DNA of 64,000 bases from positions 124,001 through 188,000 of the forward strand of contig JAKVAR010000006.1 of NCBI GenBank assembly GCA_022447585.1, written 5' to 3'. A model generated the notes under the pieces. The model was not told the origin of the DNA. It made no database searches and was given only the letters and a program-made list of their open reading frames with translations. The translations under genes were made by a program, and so were the position numbers. This document shows, piece by piece, positions 1 through 11,407 of this stretch. Position 1 is the first letter of the stretch. Each line of letters begins with the position of its first letter. This stretch comes from Crocinitomicaceae bacterium (GTDB lineage: Bacteria; Bacteroidota; Bacteroidia; Flavobacteriales_D; Crocinitomicaceae).

Positions 1-129
1 TCCATTTGAGGTTTGTTCTGCCTGAACAGTTTTTGGTGTAAGTACATTTCCTAAAAACAACCCTACAGCCAAACAAACGGCCATAATAATTGGAATCCAA
101 TACGAAGTGCTTTTGTGATTATTTTCCAT
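1..129 (-). CDS. S41-family (carboxyl-terminal processing) peptidase, N-terminal fragment running off the window
   Basis: Reverse-strand frame begins MENNHKSTSYWIPIIMAVCLAVGLFLGNVLTPKTVQAEQTSNG: signal anchor typical of Bacteroidota S41 peptidases; overlaps the dCMP deaminase stop by 11 nt. No catalytic part visible. Confidence 0.5.
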   Translation of the reverse strand, partial: MENNHKSTSYWIPIIMAVCLAVGLFLGNVLTPKTVQAEQTSNG

Positions 130-550
130 CAAATGGGTTTTCAATTTGTACTACTTCTATGCCAGCTTCTTTCAAGAAATCAATTCCACTGGTATCTTTA
201 TAATTATCAATATATACGACTCGACTTATTCCAGACTGAACGACAAGTTTACTACAATCTTTACAGGGAGAAAGCGTCAAGTACAGGGTTGCATCTTGAC
301 AGTTATGCGTTGACTTAGCAACTTTCAATATTGCATTTGCTTCGGCGTGTAGAACATACCATAACGTTTCGCCCTCTTCAGATTCACAACAATTATCGAA
401 ACCGCTCGGCGTACCGTTAAATCCATCGGAAATAATCATCCCGTCTTTAACTATTATTGCGCCAACTTGCTTTCGAGAACAATGAGAAAGTTCAGACCAA
501 GTCTTTGCCATTCTCAAGTAAGCTTTATCGTATCGTAATTGCTTCAACAT
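119..550 (-). CDS. dCMP deaminase (ComEB-like cytidine/deoxycytidylate deaminase)
   Basis: HAEANAI and SPCKDCSKLVVQSGI zinc-binding motifs; VGAIIVKDGMIISDGFNGTPSG. Confidence 0.93.
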   Translation of the reverse strand: MLKQLRYDKAYLRMAKTWSELSHCSRKQVGAIIVKDGMIISDGFNGTPSGFDNCCESEEGETLWYVLHAEANAILKVAKSTHNCQDATLYLTLSPCKDCSKLVVQSGISRVVYIDNYKDTSGIDFLKEAGIEVVQIENPFDGK

Positions 551-575
551 TGCATTTATTGTATAGTGTAACCCT

Positions 576-583
576 CAAAATTA
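576..583 (-). promoter_or_regulatory. Bacteroidota -7 box (TAATTTTG) for dCMP deaminase
   Basis: Reverse-strand TAATTTTG matches TAnnTTTG about 25 nt upstream of the ATG at 550. Confidence 0.4.
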
Positions 584-636
584 AGAAAAAGCAAGCGTTC
601 GCTTAACTTGTTTGTGAATTAGACGTTCTTCTTAAC

Positions 637-1320
637 TCAATTTGTGAATTTATAACCTACTCCGCGAATCGAATGAAAGAATTCCGGACGCTTTGGATCC
701 GACTCAAAAATCTTTCTAAAATTCAAAATATAATTGTCGATGGTCCTTGTTGTCGGGAATTGATCTTTACCCCAAACTCTATCTAGAATTTCAGTTCTTG
801 AAACAACCTCTCCATTTTTCTCGATAAACAATTGTATTAATGCTACTTCTTTCTTAGATAAACTATGTGTTTCATTTACTTCTTGATTGATTACCTCAAA
901 GGTTTTGAAATTCACTGTACACTTACCAATAGTTGCTTCAAGAATTTCTTGATCAACCGTTTCTGGTCCAATTAATATTCCAACACGTAAAAGAAGTTCT
1001 TCCAAATCAAAAGGTTTAGGCAAATAATCATTTCCTCCTGCTTTCAATCCTTCTATACGATCTGAAGTAGTTCCCTTAGCTGAAAGGAATAAGATAGGCA
1101 CTTGCGATGTTTCTCTAATTTGTTTACACAAGTCAACTCCGCTAAATCCAGGAAGCATCACATCCAAAAGAATTAAGTCAAAAGTAATTGGGCCGGAAAA
1201 CCATTCATGCGCTTCCGTTCCTGTGCTAAAAACAGTGACATCATAACCTTCAAGCTCTAGGTTTAAACGTATCATCTCTGATAAACTAGACTCATCTTCT
1301 ACCACACAAATTCTTCGCAT
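637..1320 (-). CDS. OmpR-family response regulator transcription factor
   Basis: Receiver domain RRICVVEDESSLSEMI...LILLDVMLPGFSG...LPKPFDLEELLLRV plus winged-helix C-terminus (GEVVSRTEILDRVWG...IRGVGYKF). Start set at internal Met (MRRICVVED); ORF track extends to 1362. Confidence 0.9.
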   Translation of the reverse strand: MRRICVVEDESSLSEMIRLNLELEGYDVTVFSTGTEAHEWFSGPITFDLILLDVMLPGFSGVDLCKQIRETSQVPILFLSAKGTTSDRIEGLKAGGNDYLPKPFDLEELLLRVGILIGPETVDQEILEATIGKCTVNFKTFEVINQEVNETHSLSKKEVALIQLFIEKNGEVVSRTEILDRVWGKDQFPTTRTIDNYILNFRKIFESDPKRPEFFHSIRGVGYKFTN

Positions 1321-1453
1321 TCTTAATCTCTTTGAAGTTAAAAATAAGGAATCAAAATACATTTATAATTAATGAACACTAAAATTAGAAACTTAGTGGA
1401 AAACTAAAACGATTTTATTAACAATAAAAGCCGTTGATTTTTAAAATTTCAAG

Positions 1454-1461
1454 TACTTTCG
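1454..1461 (+). promoter_or_regulatory. Putative -7 box (TACTTTCG) upstream of purH, with TTG at 1434-1436
   Basis: TTG-N17-TACTTTCG about 33 nt upstream of ATG 1495; near-match to TAnnTTTG. Confidence 0.35.
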
Positions 1462-1494
1462 CATCTTCAAATTAATTTCAAAATTTCAACCGAA

Positions 1495-3024
1495 ATGAGC
1501 GGTACTAAAAAGATTAAATCAGCACTAATTTCAGTATTCGATAAAACTGGACTTGAACCTATAATCAAGGAGTTACACAAAAATGAAGTAGTTATTTATT
1601 CTACAGGAGGAACTCAAGCTTTTATTGAAGAGCACAATATCCCTGTAGTTCGTGTTGAAGACTTAACTTCTTACCCTTCAATTTTAGGTGGAAGAGTGAA
1701 AACTTTACACCCAAAAGTATTTGGTGGAATTTTAAATAGAAGAGATTTAGCCTCTGATCAAGAACAAATCAAAGAGTTTGATATTCCAGAATTGGATTTG
1801 GTCATTGTTGATTTATATCCTTTCGAAGATACTGTTGCTTCTGGAGCGGATCACAGCGCAATTATTGAGAAGATTGATATTGGTGGTATTTCTCTAATTC
1901 GAGCTGCTGCCAAGAATTATAAAGATGTTGTAATTATTCCTTCAAAGAATCAATACGAACCATTCTTGAATATTATTTCTGCAACTAAGTGCGAAACTAC
2001 AATTGAAGACCGTAAAGTCTTTTCAAGAGACGCATTTGAAGTATCCTCTCATTATGATACTCATATCTTCAACTATTTCAATGCGGGTGAGAAAGAAATC
2101 TTTAAACATAGCATCACTGAATCAAAAACATTACGATACGGAGAGAACCCTCATCAAAAAGGTATTTTCCACGGAAACATGGATGAGATTTTTGACAAAT
2201 TACACGGTAAAGAATTGTCTTACAATAATTTATTAGACATTGACGCTGCTGTTAACTTAATGGGTGAATTTAAAAATGATGGCCCTACCTTCGCTATTCT
2301 TAAGCACAATAATGCATGTGGGCTAGCAACAAGAGATACATTACACCAAGCATATAAAGATGCTTTAGCTGGTGATCCAGTTTCCGCATTCGGTGGAATT
2401 TTAATTAGTAACCGTAAAATTGACATGGCAACTGCTGAAGAAATTAACTCACTATTCTGTGAGGTTGTCATTGCTCCAGGCTATGAAAATGATGCTCTTG
2501 ACATACTGAAAAGTAAGAAAAATAGAGTATTGTTAGTTCAGAAAGAAATTGATTTACCAAAACGTCAATTTAGAACAATTTTGAATGGTGTATTAGAGCA
2601 AGACAAAGATTTAATCACAGAAGCTAAATCAGATTTAGAAAGCAGAACGAATGTTAAACCGACTGAAGCAGAAATCGAAGATTTACTTTTCGCAAATAAA
2701 TTGGTTAAACACACAAAGTCAAATACAATCATCTTAGCCAAAAACAAACAACTTTTAGCAGGTGGTACAGGACAGACTTCTCGTGTAGATGCTTTGGTTC
2801 AATCGATCCACAAAGCGAAGTCATTTAACTTTGATTTAAACGGTGCTGTGATGGCTTCTGATGCATTTTTCCCTTTTCCTGATTGTGTTGAAATTGCGGG
2901 CAATGAAGGCATCAAAGTTGTGATTCAACCAGGAGGATCAATTAAAGATCAATTGTCTATTGATTATTGCAACGAAAACGACATCGCAATGGTATTTACA
3001 GGAAATCGTCACTTTAAGCACTAA
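1495..3024 (+). CDS. purH: Bifunctional AICAR formyltransferase/IMP cyclohydrolase
   Basis: ALISVFDKTGLEPI, STGGTQAFIEE, GGRVKTLHPKVFGGIL, LRYGENPHQKG, ILKHNNACGLA; full length. Confidence 0.97.
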   Translation: MSGTKKIKSALISVFDKTGLEPIIKELHKNEVVIYSTGGTQAFIEEHNIPVVRVEDLTSYPSILGGRVKTLHPKVFGGILNRRDLASDQEQIKEFDIPELDLVIVDLYPFEDTVASGADHSAIIEKIDIGGISLIRAAAKNYKDVVIIPSKNQYEPFLNIISATKCETTIEDRKVFSRDAFEVSSHYDTHIFNYFNAGEKEIFKHSITESKTLRYGENPHQKGIFHGNMDEIFDKLHGKELSYNNLLDIDAAVNLMGEFKNDGPTFAILKHNNACGLATRDTLHQAYKDALAGDPVSAFGGILISNRKIDMATAEEINSLFCEVVIAPGYENDALDILKSKKNRVLLVQKEIDLPKRQFRTILNGVLEQDKDLITEAKSDLESRTNVKPTEAEIEDLLFANKLVKHTKSNTIILAKNKQLLAGGTGQTSRVDALVQSIHKAKSFNFDLNGAVMASDAFFPFPDCVEIAGNEGIKVVIQPGGSIKDQLSIDYCNENDIAMVFTGNRHFKH

Positions 3025-3120
3025 TTAACGCAACCTTTTTGATAAAAAGTAGTAGAATATGTTCTATTTCAACCAGAAATAAAGTATTATTACAATTCAT
3101 CTAGCAGCGCAAGGGAAAAA

Positions 3121-4146
3121 ATGGGATTATTTAGCTTTTTAACGCAAGAAATTGCAATTGATTTAGGTACAGCAAACACGTTAATTATCATGAACGACAA
3201 AGTTGTCGTTGATGAACCGTCAATTGTAGCCAAAGACATTCAAACGGGAAAAGTAGTAGCAATAGGCAAACGTGCCCAGCAAATGCATGGGAAAACGCAT
3301 AAGCTCATTGAAACTGTTCGCCCATTAAGAGATGGTGTAATTGCAGATTTTCAAGCGGCAGAGCAAATGATTCGTGGTATGATCAAAATGATCGGAACCG
3401 GAAAAAGCCTATTCAACCCCTCTTTAAGAATGGTAATTTGTATTCCTTCAGGGATTACGGAGGTTGAAAAGCGTGCCGTTCGTGATTCTGCCGAACACGC
3501 TGGAGCGAAAGAAGTTTATCTTATCCATGAGCCAATGGCCGCTGCAATTGGTATTGGTATCGACGTTGAAGAGCCAATGGGTAATATGATCATTGATATT
3601 GGAGGTGGTACTTCTGAAATTGCAGTCATTGCTTTAGGAGGTATTGTTTGCGATAAATCTATTCGTGTGGCCGGTGATGATTTTACAAAAGATATTGAAG
3701 AGTACATGCGTCGTCAGCATAACATTCTTGTTGGTGAGCGTACTGCCGAAGAAATTAAAATTAATGTCGGTGCAGCTTTACCAGAATTAGAAAACCCTCC
3801 AGCAGATTATGCTGTTCAAGGTCGTGATTTAATGACGGGTATTCCTAAAGAAATTGTTATCTCTTACGTTGAGGTTGCCCATGCTTTAGATAAAACAATC
3901 TCAAAAATTGAAGAGGCTATTTTAAGTGCCCTTGAAATGACTCCACCAGAACTTTCTGCAGACATTTACAAAACGGGAATCTACTTAGCTGGCGGTGGTT
4001 CAATGCTGCGGGGGCTAGATCATAGAATTTCTATGAAGACTAAACTTCCTGTTCATATTGCCGAGGACCCATTAAGAGCTGTGGCAAGAGGAACTAGCAT
4101 TGCCCTTAAGAATATAGGTAAATTCCAGTTCTTGATTAACGATTAA
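3121..4146 (+). CDS. mreB: Rod shape-determining protein MreB
   Basis: EIAIDLGTANTLI, DIGGGTSEIAVI, GIYLAGGGSMLRGLD. Confidence 0.98.
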   Translation: MGLFSFLTQEIAIDLGTANTLIIMNDKVVVDEPSIVAKDIQTGKVVAIGKRAQQMHGKTHKLIETVRPLRDGVIADFQAAEQMIRGMIKMIGTGKSLFNPSLRMVICIPSGITEVEKRAVRDSAEHAGAKEVYLIHEPMAAAIGIGIDVEEPMGNMIIDIGGGTSEIAVIALGGIVCDKSIRVAGDDFTKDIEEYMRRQHNILVGERTAEEIKINVGAALPELENPPADYAVQGRDLMTGIPKEIVISYVEVAHALDKTISKIEEAILSALEMTPPELSADIYKTGIYLAGGGSMLRGLDHRISMKTKLPVHIAEDPLRAVARGTSIALKNIGKFQFLIND

Positions 4147-4187
4147 ACAAAACTCCTTGATGATTCAAGGAAATACTAACTTGAAAA

Positions 4188-5027
4188 ATGCGCAATTTTC
4201 TTGCATTTATTAGACGTTTCCGTGTTCTTCTATTTTTTGCATTATTGCAAGGGTTAGCCCTTTCCTTGTATTTCAGTTTTGTTCGTTTTCCAAGATCTCA
4301 ATACCTGACAACTGCGTCCGCAGTGTCTGGTTCTTTAATGAAAGTGCGAAATGATGTCACAAAGCATTTCGACCTTAGTGAGAACAACTATAACTTGCAG
4401 AAAGAGAATATTGAGCTTAGATACCAATTACCTTCAAGTTTCATAAAGCTTCAAAATGGAAAAGTAAAAATTGATGATACTTTGTATAATCAACAATACG
4501 AATATATTCCAGGCATAGTAATTAACTCTACCCATGATAAAAGAAATAACTATTTCACACTGAATATTGGTTCAGAACAAGGTATAAAAAGAGGAATGGG
4601 CGTGTTTTCGAGCAACGGCGTTGTTGGAGTAATACACAACACAAGCAAACATTATTCTGTAGTTAAATCCTGCCTTACAGAAGCCATCAATATTGATGTT
4701 ATGATTCAAAAAACGGGTCAATTCGGTCTTTTAAAATGGAATGGTAAAAACGCAAGATTAGGCACTATGTGGGGAGTATCTAATGATACTGAAGTAAAAA
4801 AGTGGTCTAAAATTGTGACTCGTGGAGGCGGAGGAATATTTCCTAGAGGAATTCCTGTGGGCATGGTTCAAAACACCTCGGTAGTTGAAGGCAAACCGCT
4901 ATGGGACATCACCCTTAAATTTGCAGAAAACTTTACCTCTACACAACGCGTCTACGTTGTTCAAAACTTGTTGCTTTCGGAGCAAGAAGATCTAGAAGCA
5001 TTAATACCAAACGACCCTCTACAATGA
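4188..5027 (+). CDS. mreC: Rod shape-determining protein MreC
   Basis: N-terminal TM, coiled coil, NYFTLNIGSEQGIKRGMGVFSSNGVVGVI; position after mreB. Confidence 0.93.
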   Translation: MRNFLAFIRRFRVLLFFALLQGLALSLYFSFVRFPRSQYLTTASAVSGSLMKVRNDVTKHFDLSENNYNLQKENIELRYQLPSSFIKLQNGKVKIDDTLYNQQYEYIPGIVINSTHDKRNNYFTLNIGSEQGIKRGMGVFSSNGVVGVIHNTSKHYSVVKSCLTEAINIDVMIQKTGQFGLLKWNGKNARLGTMWGVSNDTEVKKWSKIVTRGGGGIFPRGIPVGMVQNTSVVEGKPLWDITLKFAENFTSTQRVYVVQNLLLSEQEDLEALIPNDPLQ

Positions 5028-5536
5028 ATACATTCTTAAAATTTGGGGTTCGGTTTATATTCGTAGTACTTATTCAAGTGCTAGTTCTAAATCAGATTGA
5101 ATTCGGATTTGGTATTCAATTAATGATTTACCCTTTGTTTATCCTGCTACTTCCAGTTGAACTTGGGATTTTCCCTTTGCTTGGTTTGGCTTTTTTAATG
5201 GGCATGTCGATTGACGCTATGTCAAATACATACGGATTACACACATCAGCACTATTGACATTTGCTTATGCGCGGCCTTTGGTGTTTAAGTTATTTGCTC
5301 CAAGAGATGGATATGACACCCATCTGGAAACCAACATTTTTAACATGGGTAATATGTGGTTTCTGAAAACATTCGGAATCCTAATCATTATTCATCACTT
5401 TTGGTTTTTCTTGATGGAGATCTTCAAGCTGAATGAATTGTTATTTATATTCCAAAAGGTAATTCTTAGCGTGCCAATCTCATTTTTAGTTTGTATACTA
5501 TTACAATACTTATTCGTTAAAAAGTCAGGTGAGTAA
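5024..5536 (+). CDS. mreD: Rod shape-determining protein MreD
   Basis: Small multi-TM protein between mreC and mrdA; 4-nt overlap with mreC. Confidence 0.85.
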   Translation: MNTFLKFGVRFIFVVLIQVLVLNQIEFGFGIQLMIYPLFILLLPVELGIFPLLGLAFLMGMSIDAMSNTYGLHTSALLTFAYARPLVFKLFAPRDGYDTHLETNIFNMGNMWFLKTFGILIIIHHFWFFLMEIFKLNELLFIFQKVILSVPISFLVCILLQYLFVKKSGE

Positions 5537-7410
5537 TGAAGTTTGACGGTCGTAAATATGTGATCATAGTCATTTTCGTTCTCATCGGAATACTATATGC
5601 TTTCAAGTTATTTTATATGCAGGTTGTTGATGAGACCTGGAAATTAAGAGCTCAACAAATTGCCGAAAAACGGAGGGAAATTACCCCCCCTCGTGCTGTA
5701 GTTTTCGACAGAGATGGTAACAAAATTGTATCCAACAAAACATATTACAACCTTATGATGGTTGAAAAAGAAATGGACAATTTGGATACACTTGCTTTCG
5801 CTAAACTTATCGGTTGGACAAAAGAAGAAGTTGAAGATCGCTTCAAAACAATTGTGGCTGGAGAAGGAAAGTATTACAATCGTCATACAGGAAAAACCAC
5901 CTCTAACTACCAAAGTATACGAGCCTATCCATTTATAAAAGAATTGACAGCAGAAGAAATGTCGCGCATTGCACCTCATCTAGAAAACTTCAAAGGGTTC
6001 TATGAAGAAGTTTCAAGTATGCGCGATTATCCATACGGTAACGGCGCGAATATTCTAGGATATTTAGCTGAAGTAACTCAACCAGAAATTGATAAGGACA
6101 AGTTCTACAAGCCTGGTGCTCGAATTGGTCGAGCGGGAATTGAACGATATTATGAAAAGCAATTTCGCGGTGAAAAAGGCGTACGGTACATCGTAACTTC
6201 TGCAATGAATAATACGGTAGGATCATTCGAAAATGGGAAGTATGACACAATTGCAAAACAAGCTCCTCCAATTCATTTAGGTCTAGATGTTGAACTTCAA
6301 GCCTACGGTGAAAAATTACTTAAAAATAAGAAAGGCTGTATTGTGGCAATTGAACCGAGCACAGGAGAAATTCTCGCTATGGTATCATCTCCCAATTATG
6401 ATCCAAACCTACTTGTGGGAAATCGTAAGATCCGTGAAAACTACCCTGCACTGCTCAAAAATAAAGATAAACCGTTATTTCCGCGACCTTTAGCTTCGGA
6501 GTATATGCCAGGCTCTACCTTTAAGTTGATTCAATCTCTAATCGGGATGCAAGAAGGGGTGATTACCAAAGATTCTGGGTTCCCTTGTAATAAAAGTGTC
6601 GTTGGTTGCCACAATCATCCATCGGCACAAAACGTTTCTCAAGCGGTTCAAATGTCTTGTAATCCATATTACTATGCTGTAGTTCGAAGAATTGTGCAAC
6701 AAGGAAAAAAGAAAAGTAGTTTTGAAGATGCTGAAATAGGACTAAATCGTTGGGCTGAGTATATGCACAGCTTTGGTTTAGGCGTTCGTTTAGAAACAGA
6801 CATTACCGGACTAAGGTCAGGTGTTATTCCAGACTCAAAATACTATGATAAGTGGTATGGTCATCATCAATGGAAATTCTCTACAATTCGATCAATCTCA
6901 ATTGGTCAGGGCGAGGTTCAATTAACACCGTTACAACTGGCCAACTTGGCGGCCATTATGGCGAATAGAGGTTGGTACTATACTCCTCATTTCGTTAAAT
7001 CTATTGGAAATGACGGCCCTTTAGAAAAATTCCGCGTTAAACACAGAACAATGGTTGATCGAATCCATTTTGACCCAGTTGTTGAAGGTATGAGGCGTGT
7101 AGTTCATGAAGCTGGAGGTACCGCAAGACGAGCGCGTATTGATAGCGTGATCGTTTGCGGCAAAACAGGTACAGTTGAAAATTATATCGGTAGTGTAAAA
7201 CAAAAAAATCACTCCGTATTTATCGCATTCGCACCGATGAATAATCCAAAAATTGCGATATCTGTATTTATCGAAAATGCAGGAGGCGGCGGTGGAACTT
7301 GGGCTGCACCAACTGCTAGCTTAATGATGGAACAATATTTAAAAGGTGAAGTGACTAGCACTGCAAAAGAAAAAAGAATTTTAGACGCTGTATTATCTAC
7401 ACCTAAATGA
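5536..7410 (+). CDS. mrdA: Penicillin-binding protein 2 (peptidoglycan transpeptidase)
   Basis: YMPGSTFKLIQSL (SxxK), SCN motif (MSCNPYYY), CGKTGT; follows mreD. Confidence 0.95.
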   Translation: MKFDGRKYVIIVIFVLIGILYAFKLFYMQVVDETWKLRAQQIAEKRREITPPRAVVFDRDGNKIVSNKTYYNLMMVEKEMDNLDTLAFAKLIGWTKEEVEDRFKTIVAGEGKYYNRHTGKTTSNYQSIRAYPFIKELTAEEMSRIAPHLENFKGFYEEVSSMRDYPYGNGANILGYLAEVTQPEIDKDKFYKPGARIGRAGIERYYEKQFRGEKGVRYIVTSAMNNTVGSFENGKYDTIAKQAPPIHLGLDVELQAYGEKLLKNKKGCIVAIEPSTGEILAMVSSPNYDPNLLVGNRKIRENYPALLKNKDKPLFPRPLASEYMPGSTFKLIQSLIGMQEGVITKDSGFPCNKSVVGCHNHPSAQNVSQAVQMSCNPYYYAVVRRIVQQGKKKSSFEDAEIGLNRWAEYMHSFGLGVRLETDITGLRSGVIPDSKYYDKWYGHHQWKFSTIRSISIGQGEVQLTPLQLANLAAIMANRGWYYTPHFVKSIGNDGPLEKFRVKHRTMVDRIHFDPVVEGMRRVVHEAGGTARRARIDSVIVCGKTGTVENYIGSVKQKNHSVFIAFAPMNNPKIAISVFIENAGGGGGTWAAPTASLMMEQYLKGEVTSTAKEKRILDAVLSTPK

Positions 7411-8810
7411 GACAAAATAAATCTTTAACGGGAAGCATTGATTGGCCATTATTACTCGTATACATAGTACTTTTAATGATGGGATTGTCTACTGTTTATT
7501 CTGTAGCATTTGACCCCGAACACCCTAATATTTTTGATTTTTCTCAAAAATATGGAAAACAAGTCATGTGGATAGGAGTTTCTCTATTCCTTGGGCTTTG
7601 TGTCTTTCTAATAGACTCAGATATTTACCGAAAATTTGCCTTACCAATATATCTTTTTGTAATTACACTTTTGATTATTGTACTCTTTATGCCAGCCGTA
7701 AATGGAGCGCGAGCATGGCTCGGTATTGGATCAATGGGTATACAACCCGCCGAGTTTGCCAAAATTGGAACGGCCATAATCCTTGCGCGTTACTTGAGTT
7801 CTGTGAATCTTAAGCAGCAGAACACTAAAACTGTTTTAATTGCCAATGCGGTAATTTTATTACCAATGGCGCTAATTCTATTACAACCAGATGCCGGAAC
7901 TTTTGTCGTATTTACTTCATTTTTATTTGTGTTATATCGTGAAGGTGTTTCATATGACCCAATCATACTTTCTTTATTAAATATAATACCGATAAGAGCA
8001 CTTCATTTCAAACAAACTTGGCTAGGAACCCACTTTATACCCATCCTATTCGTTGTGATATTCTTGAGTATCACTACTCTATTAGTGAGCAATGAATCGA
8101 TTACATTGAGCCTCTTTCCCGGAATGGAAATTCCGGGGTATTGGGGAATGTTCTTTTTCCTATTTGTCTTTTGTATAATCGCATACTTCTTTATGCGTTC
8201 TATTTTTTCAAAGAGAGATAAAAAACGAGCGTTATCAATCGCTATCATCGGTTTCGTTCTAGCCGCGATGCTCACCTCAATCGTTAACTATACATTTCAA
8301 AAATTAGCAGGTCACCAGAAAGAAAGAATCGAATTAGTTCTGGGACTTCGTGAAGATCCAGATGGCGACGACTACAATAGGAACAGAGCCATGGCAGCAG
8401 TAGGATCTGGTGGGATGTTTGGGAAAGGATATCGTAAAGCATCCGTTTCGAGTGTACAAACCAACCATGTGCCTGAAAGTGAAACGGATTTTATATTCTG
8501 TCCTTATGCAGAAGAATGGGGCTTTATGGGAACCTTTGTTTTAGTGGGGTTATATCTGTTCATGATTCTTCGGATTGTATTCATTGCCGAAAGACAAAAA
8601 TCCAGCTATAATAGGGTCTACGCATATGCCGTCGCTATGATTCTCTTTTATCACTTTACCATTAACATAGGTATGAGTATTGAGTTTGCCCCGGTAATTG
8701 GCATACCGCTTCCATTTTTCAGTTATGGCGGTTCTTCCATGATGTCATTTTCTATCATGATGTTCATTCTCTTAAAGCTTGACAGTCAGCGTAAAGACGT
8801 ACTTAATTAA
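7407..8810 (+). CDS. rodA: Rod shape-determining protein RodA (SEDS family)
   Basis: Multi-TM; VNGARAWLGIGSMGIQPAEFAKIG, IGIPLPFFSYGGSSMMSF; ATGA overlap with mrdA. Confidence 0.95.
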   Translation: MRQNKSLTGSIDWPLLLVYIVLLMMGLSTVYSVAFDPEHPNIFDFSQKYGKQVMWIGVSLFLGLCVFLIDSDIYRKFALPIYLFVITLLIIVLFMPAVNGARAWLGIGSMGIQPAEFAKIGTAIILARYLSSVNLKQQNTKTVLIANAVILLPMALILLQPDAGTFVVFTSFLFVLYREGVSYDPIILSLLNIIPIRALHFKQTWLGTHFIPILFVVIFLSITTLLVSNESITLSLFPGMEIPGYWGMFFFLFVFCIIAYFFMRSIFSKRDKKRALSIAIIGFVLAAMLTSIVNYTFQKLAGHQKERIELVLGLREDPDGDDYNRNRAMAAVGSGGMFGKGYRKASVSSVQTNHVPESETDFIFCPYAEEWGFMGTFVLVGLYLFMILRIVFIAERQKSSYNRVYAYAVAMILFYHFTINIGMSIEFAPVIGIPLPFFSYGGSSMMSFSIMMFILLKLDSQRKDVLN

Positions 8811-8909
8811 TTAGTAATTATTAACTTGTAATTCAGGTTGAAAATTTGAACTTTGTAACTAATTAATTAACCTCTGCTTTTTCGTATTTTTACCACAATA
8901 GAACCAAGA

Positions 8910-11399
8910 ATGAAAGAAAAAAAGCCAGTCAAACAAACATTTACCCCAAAGACTAGTCGACTACTTATCCTTGTATTATGGTTAGGTGCACTATCTCCTA
9001 TTCTTGCTTTGTTCTTATTATTTATAACACAGCCTGAGGATGAACTGCCATCGGTTGAAATGCTTGAAAACCCACCAGAATTATTAGCATCTGTAGTGTT
9101 AGCAGATGACGGCAAAACTGAATTAGGAAGATACTGGAGTGTAAACAGAACAAATGTTGAATACAAAGATATTTCTCCTTATGTATTCGATGCATTAATT
9201 GCAACTGAAGATGAGCGTTATTTAGACCATGCTGGTGTCGATCTAAAAGCCGTTGGTAGAGCAATAACCAAAATGGGGGCCGCGGGGGGAGCCTCTACTA
9301 TTAGCCAGCAATTAGCGAAATTGCTTTTTACATTGCAAGAAAGAGCAAGAAAAGCAGAGCTAAAAGCAAAAGGCGAAACTGAACCAGCACCTTCAGGGAG
9401 GCTTGGTAGAATTCAAAAACGATTAGACGAAAAAGTAAAAGAGAATATCATTGCGGTTCGCCTAGAATCAAGATATACTAAAGAAGAAATAATCACCATG
9501 TACTTGAATCAATTCGACTTCTTGTACAACGCTGTAGGTATTGAAAATGCAGCAAAAGTTTACTTCAATAAAAAGCCAATCGACCTTACAAAATCCGAAG
9601 CAGCAATGCTTGTTGGAATGTGTAAGAACCCTGGTTTATATAATCCCTATACATATCAAATAAAGGATTACAGAGCTAAAGCAGCTAAAAGACACGGGAT
9701 TCAAAAAGATCAGGTTACCGCTGAACAAATGCAAGAGTTCCGTGCCAAGGATAGTATACGCGCCTTGAGTAGGAGAAACCAAGTTCTTTTCCAATGGAAA
9801 CGAAATACAATTAAAGAAAATGTTGCACTCAAAAACCATATGCCTCAAGCTGAATATGATTCACTGATTAAAACTCCTATCGTTACAGATTACCAAGTGG
9901 TTGATCATAAAGAAGGACTCGCACCATACTTTAGAGAGTCTTTAAGGTCTCAATTATCGGAATTATTCAAATCTACTGATGAAAATGGTGAGTTGATCTA
10001 TCAAAATGAAGATGGCGAGGCGTACAATGTATACAAAGATGGTCTTAAAATTTATACAACAATTAACGTGCGTATGCAACAGCATGCCGAAAACGCAATG
10101 AAGAGACACCTCAGTGAAGACCTTCAACCCGAATTTGATAAAAACAATAGAAACCTAAGAAATTTCCCTTTTACTAATCGAATTTCAGATGAAGTTGCTG
10201 AAACGTTAATGAACTCAGGAAGAAAAAATTCTGAACGCTACCGTGTAATGAAAGCTAGAGGTGTTTCAACTGCAGAAATAGAAAAAAGTTTCGAATTAGA
10301 GGTGCCAATGCGCATCTTCTCTTGGGGCGGAGATATTGATACAGTAATGACACCAAACGATTCAATTCGTTACTACAAAGGTGTTTTAAGAGCAGGCTTA
10401 GTTTCAATGGAACCAAGCACTGGATTCGTTAAAGCGTGGGTAGGAGGTGCAGATTTTAATCACTTCGCATATGATCATGTTAAACAAGGAACGAGACAAG
10501 TAGGTTCGACGATTAAGCCTTTCGTTTATGCCACAGCTATTACTATGGGAGTCGTTAAACCATGCACTAAATTCCCTTTTGGTTCTTCTGCTTGCGTTGA
10601 TGTGTTTGAAAATGAAAAAATCACAAAACAATGGTGTCCAAAAGGTGCTTTAACTCCTAAATCAGGAATAGATCCTTCCGTTGCATGGTGTTTAGCAAAT
10701 TCAAATAATCCTGGAACTGTATTAGTAATGTCGAAAATGGGTGGTCAAGCAGGGCCCAAAAACATTTCAAAATTGTTGAAAGACCTTGATATCAACTTGC
10801 GTCCTGAAGATGAAGTGCCATCGATGTGCTTAGGTGTGATGGATTTATCATTATATCAAATGGTTGGAGCCCAATCTATGTTTGTTAATCAAGGTATTTA
10901 TGTGCGGCCATCAACGATTTTAAGAATTGAAGATAGAAACGGAAATGTAATATATGGAGCTGACCCATACTCCAAAGAAGTTCTTAATTCAGGTGATGCT
11001 CATGCCACACTGCAAATGATGAGAGGATGTGTTCAGTTTGGCACTGGAGCAAGTCTTAGAGGAGGCAGAAAATGGGGAGGAATCTCTCAACCAACTGCTG
11101 GTAAAACAGGTACAACCCAGAATAACTCAGATGGATGGTTTATGGGATTAACCCCAGACCTGGTAACAGGTGTATGGGTAGGAGCTGAAGATAGAGCCGT
11201 TCGGTTTAGGTCAATGACTTGGGGACAAGGTGCACGCATGGCGCTTCCAATTTATGGATACTATATGCAGAAAGTATACAAAGACCCTAAGTTAAAAATA
11301 TCAACAGAAGAGTTTGAAGCACCTATCGGATATGACCCTAGTCGTTACGAATGTGACGGATCGGAAAACATACCTAATGGTGAAATACCGCAATTTTAA
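8910..11399 (+). CDS. Penicillin-binding protein 1A-type transglycosylase/transpeptidase
   Basis: GT51 motifs ([26 protein letters not shown]), transpeptidase [27 protein letters not shown]. Confidence 0.95.
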   Translation: MKEKKPVKQTFTPKTSRLLILVLWLGALSPILALFLLFITQPEDELPSVEMLENPPELLASVVLADDGKTELGRYWSVNRTNVEYKDISPYVFDALIATEDERYLDHAGVDLKAVGRAITKMGAAGGASTISQQLAKLLFTLQERARKAELKAKGETEPAPSGRLGRIQKRLDEKVKENIIAVRLESRYTKEEIITMYLNQFDFLYNAVGIENAAKVYFNKKPIDLTKSEAAMLVGMCKNPGLYNPYTYQIKDYRAKAAKRHGIQKDQVTAEQMQEFRAKDSIRALSRRNQVLFQWKRNTIKENVALKNHMPQAEYDSLIKTPIVTDYQVVDHKEGLAPYFRESLRSQLSELFKSTDENGELIYQNEDGEAYNVYKDGLKIYTTINVRMQQHAENAMKRHLSEDLQPEFDKNNRNLRNFPFTNRISDEVAETLMNSGRKNSERYRVMKARGVSTAEIEKSFELEVPMRIFSWGGDIDTVMTPNDSIRYYKGVLRAGLVSMEPSTGFVKAWVGGADFNHFAYDHVKQGTRQVGSTIKPFVYATAITMGVVKPCTKFPFGSSACVDVFENEKITKQWCPKGALTPKSGIDPSVAWCLANSNNPGTVLVMSKMGGQAGPKNISKLLKDLDINLRPEDEVPSMCLGVMDLSLYQMVGAQSMFVNQGIYVRPSTILRIEDRNGNVIYGADPYSKEVLNSGDAHATLQMMRGCVQFGTGASLRGGRKWGGISQPTAGKTGTTQNNSDGWFMGLTPDLVTGVWVGAEDRAVRFRSMTWGQGARMALPIYGYYMQKVYKDPKLKISTEEFEAPIGYDPSRYECDGSENIPNGEIPQF

Positions 11400-11407
11400 T
11401 TAGCACT

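Noticed and set aside
115-318. 67-aa plus-strand ORF
   Set aside because: Antisense to dCMP deaminase; no motif or separate coding evidence.
5644-6271. Minus-strand ORFs inside mrdA (5644-5979, 5990-6271)
   Set aside because: Antisense shadows of a well-supported essential gene.
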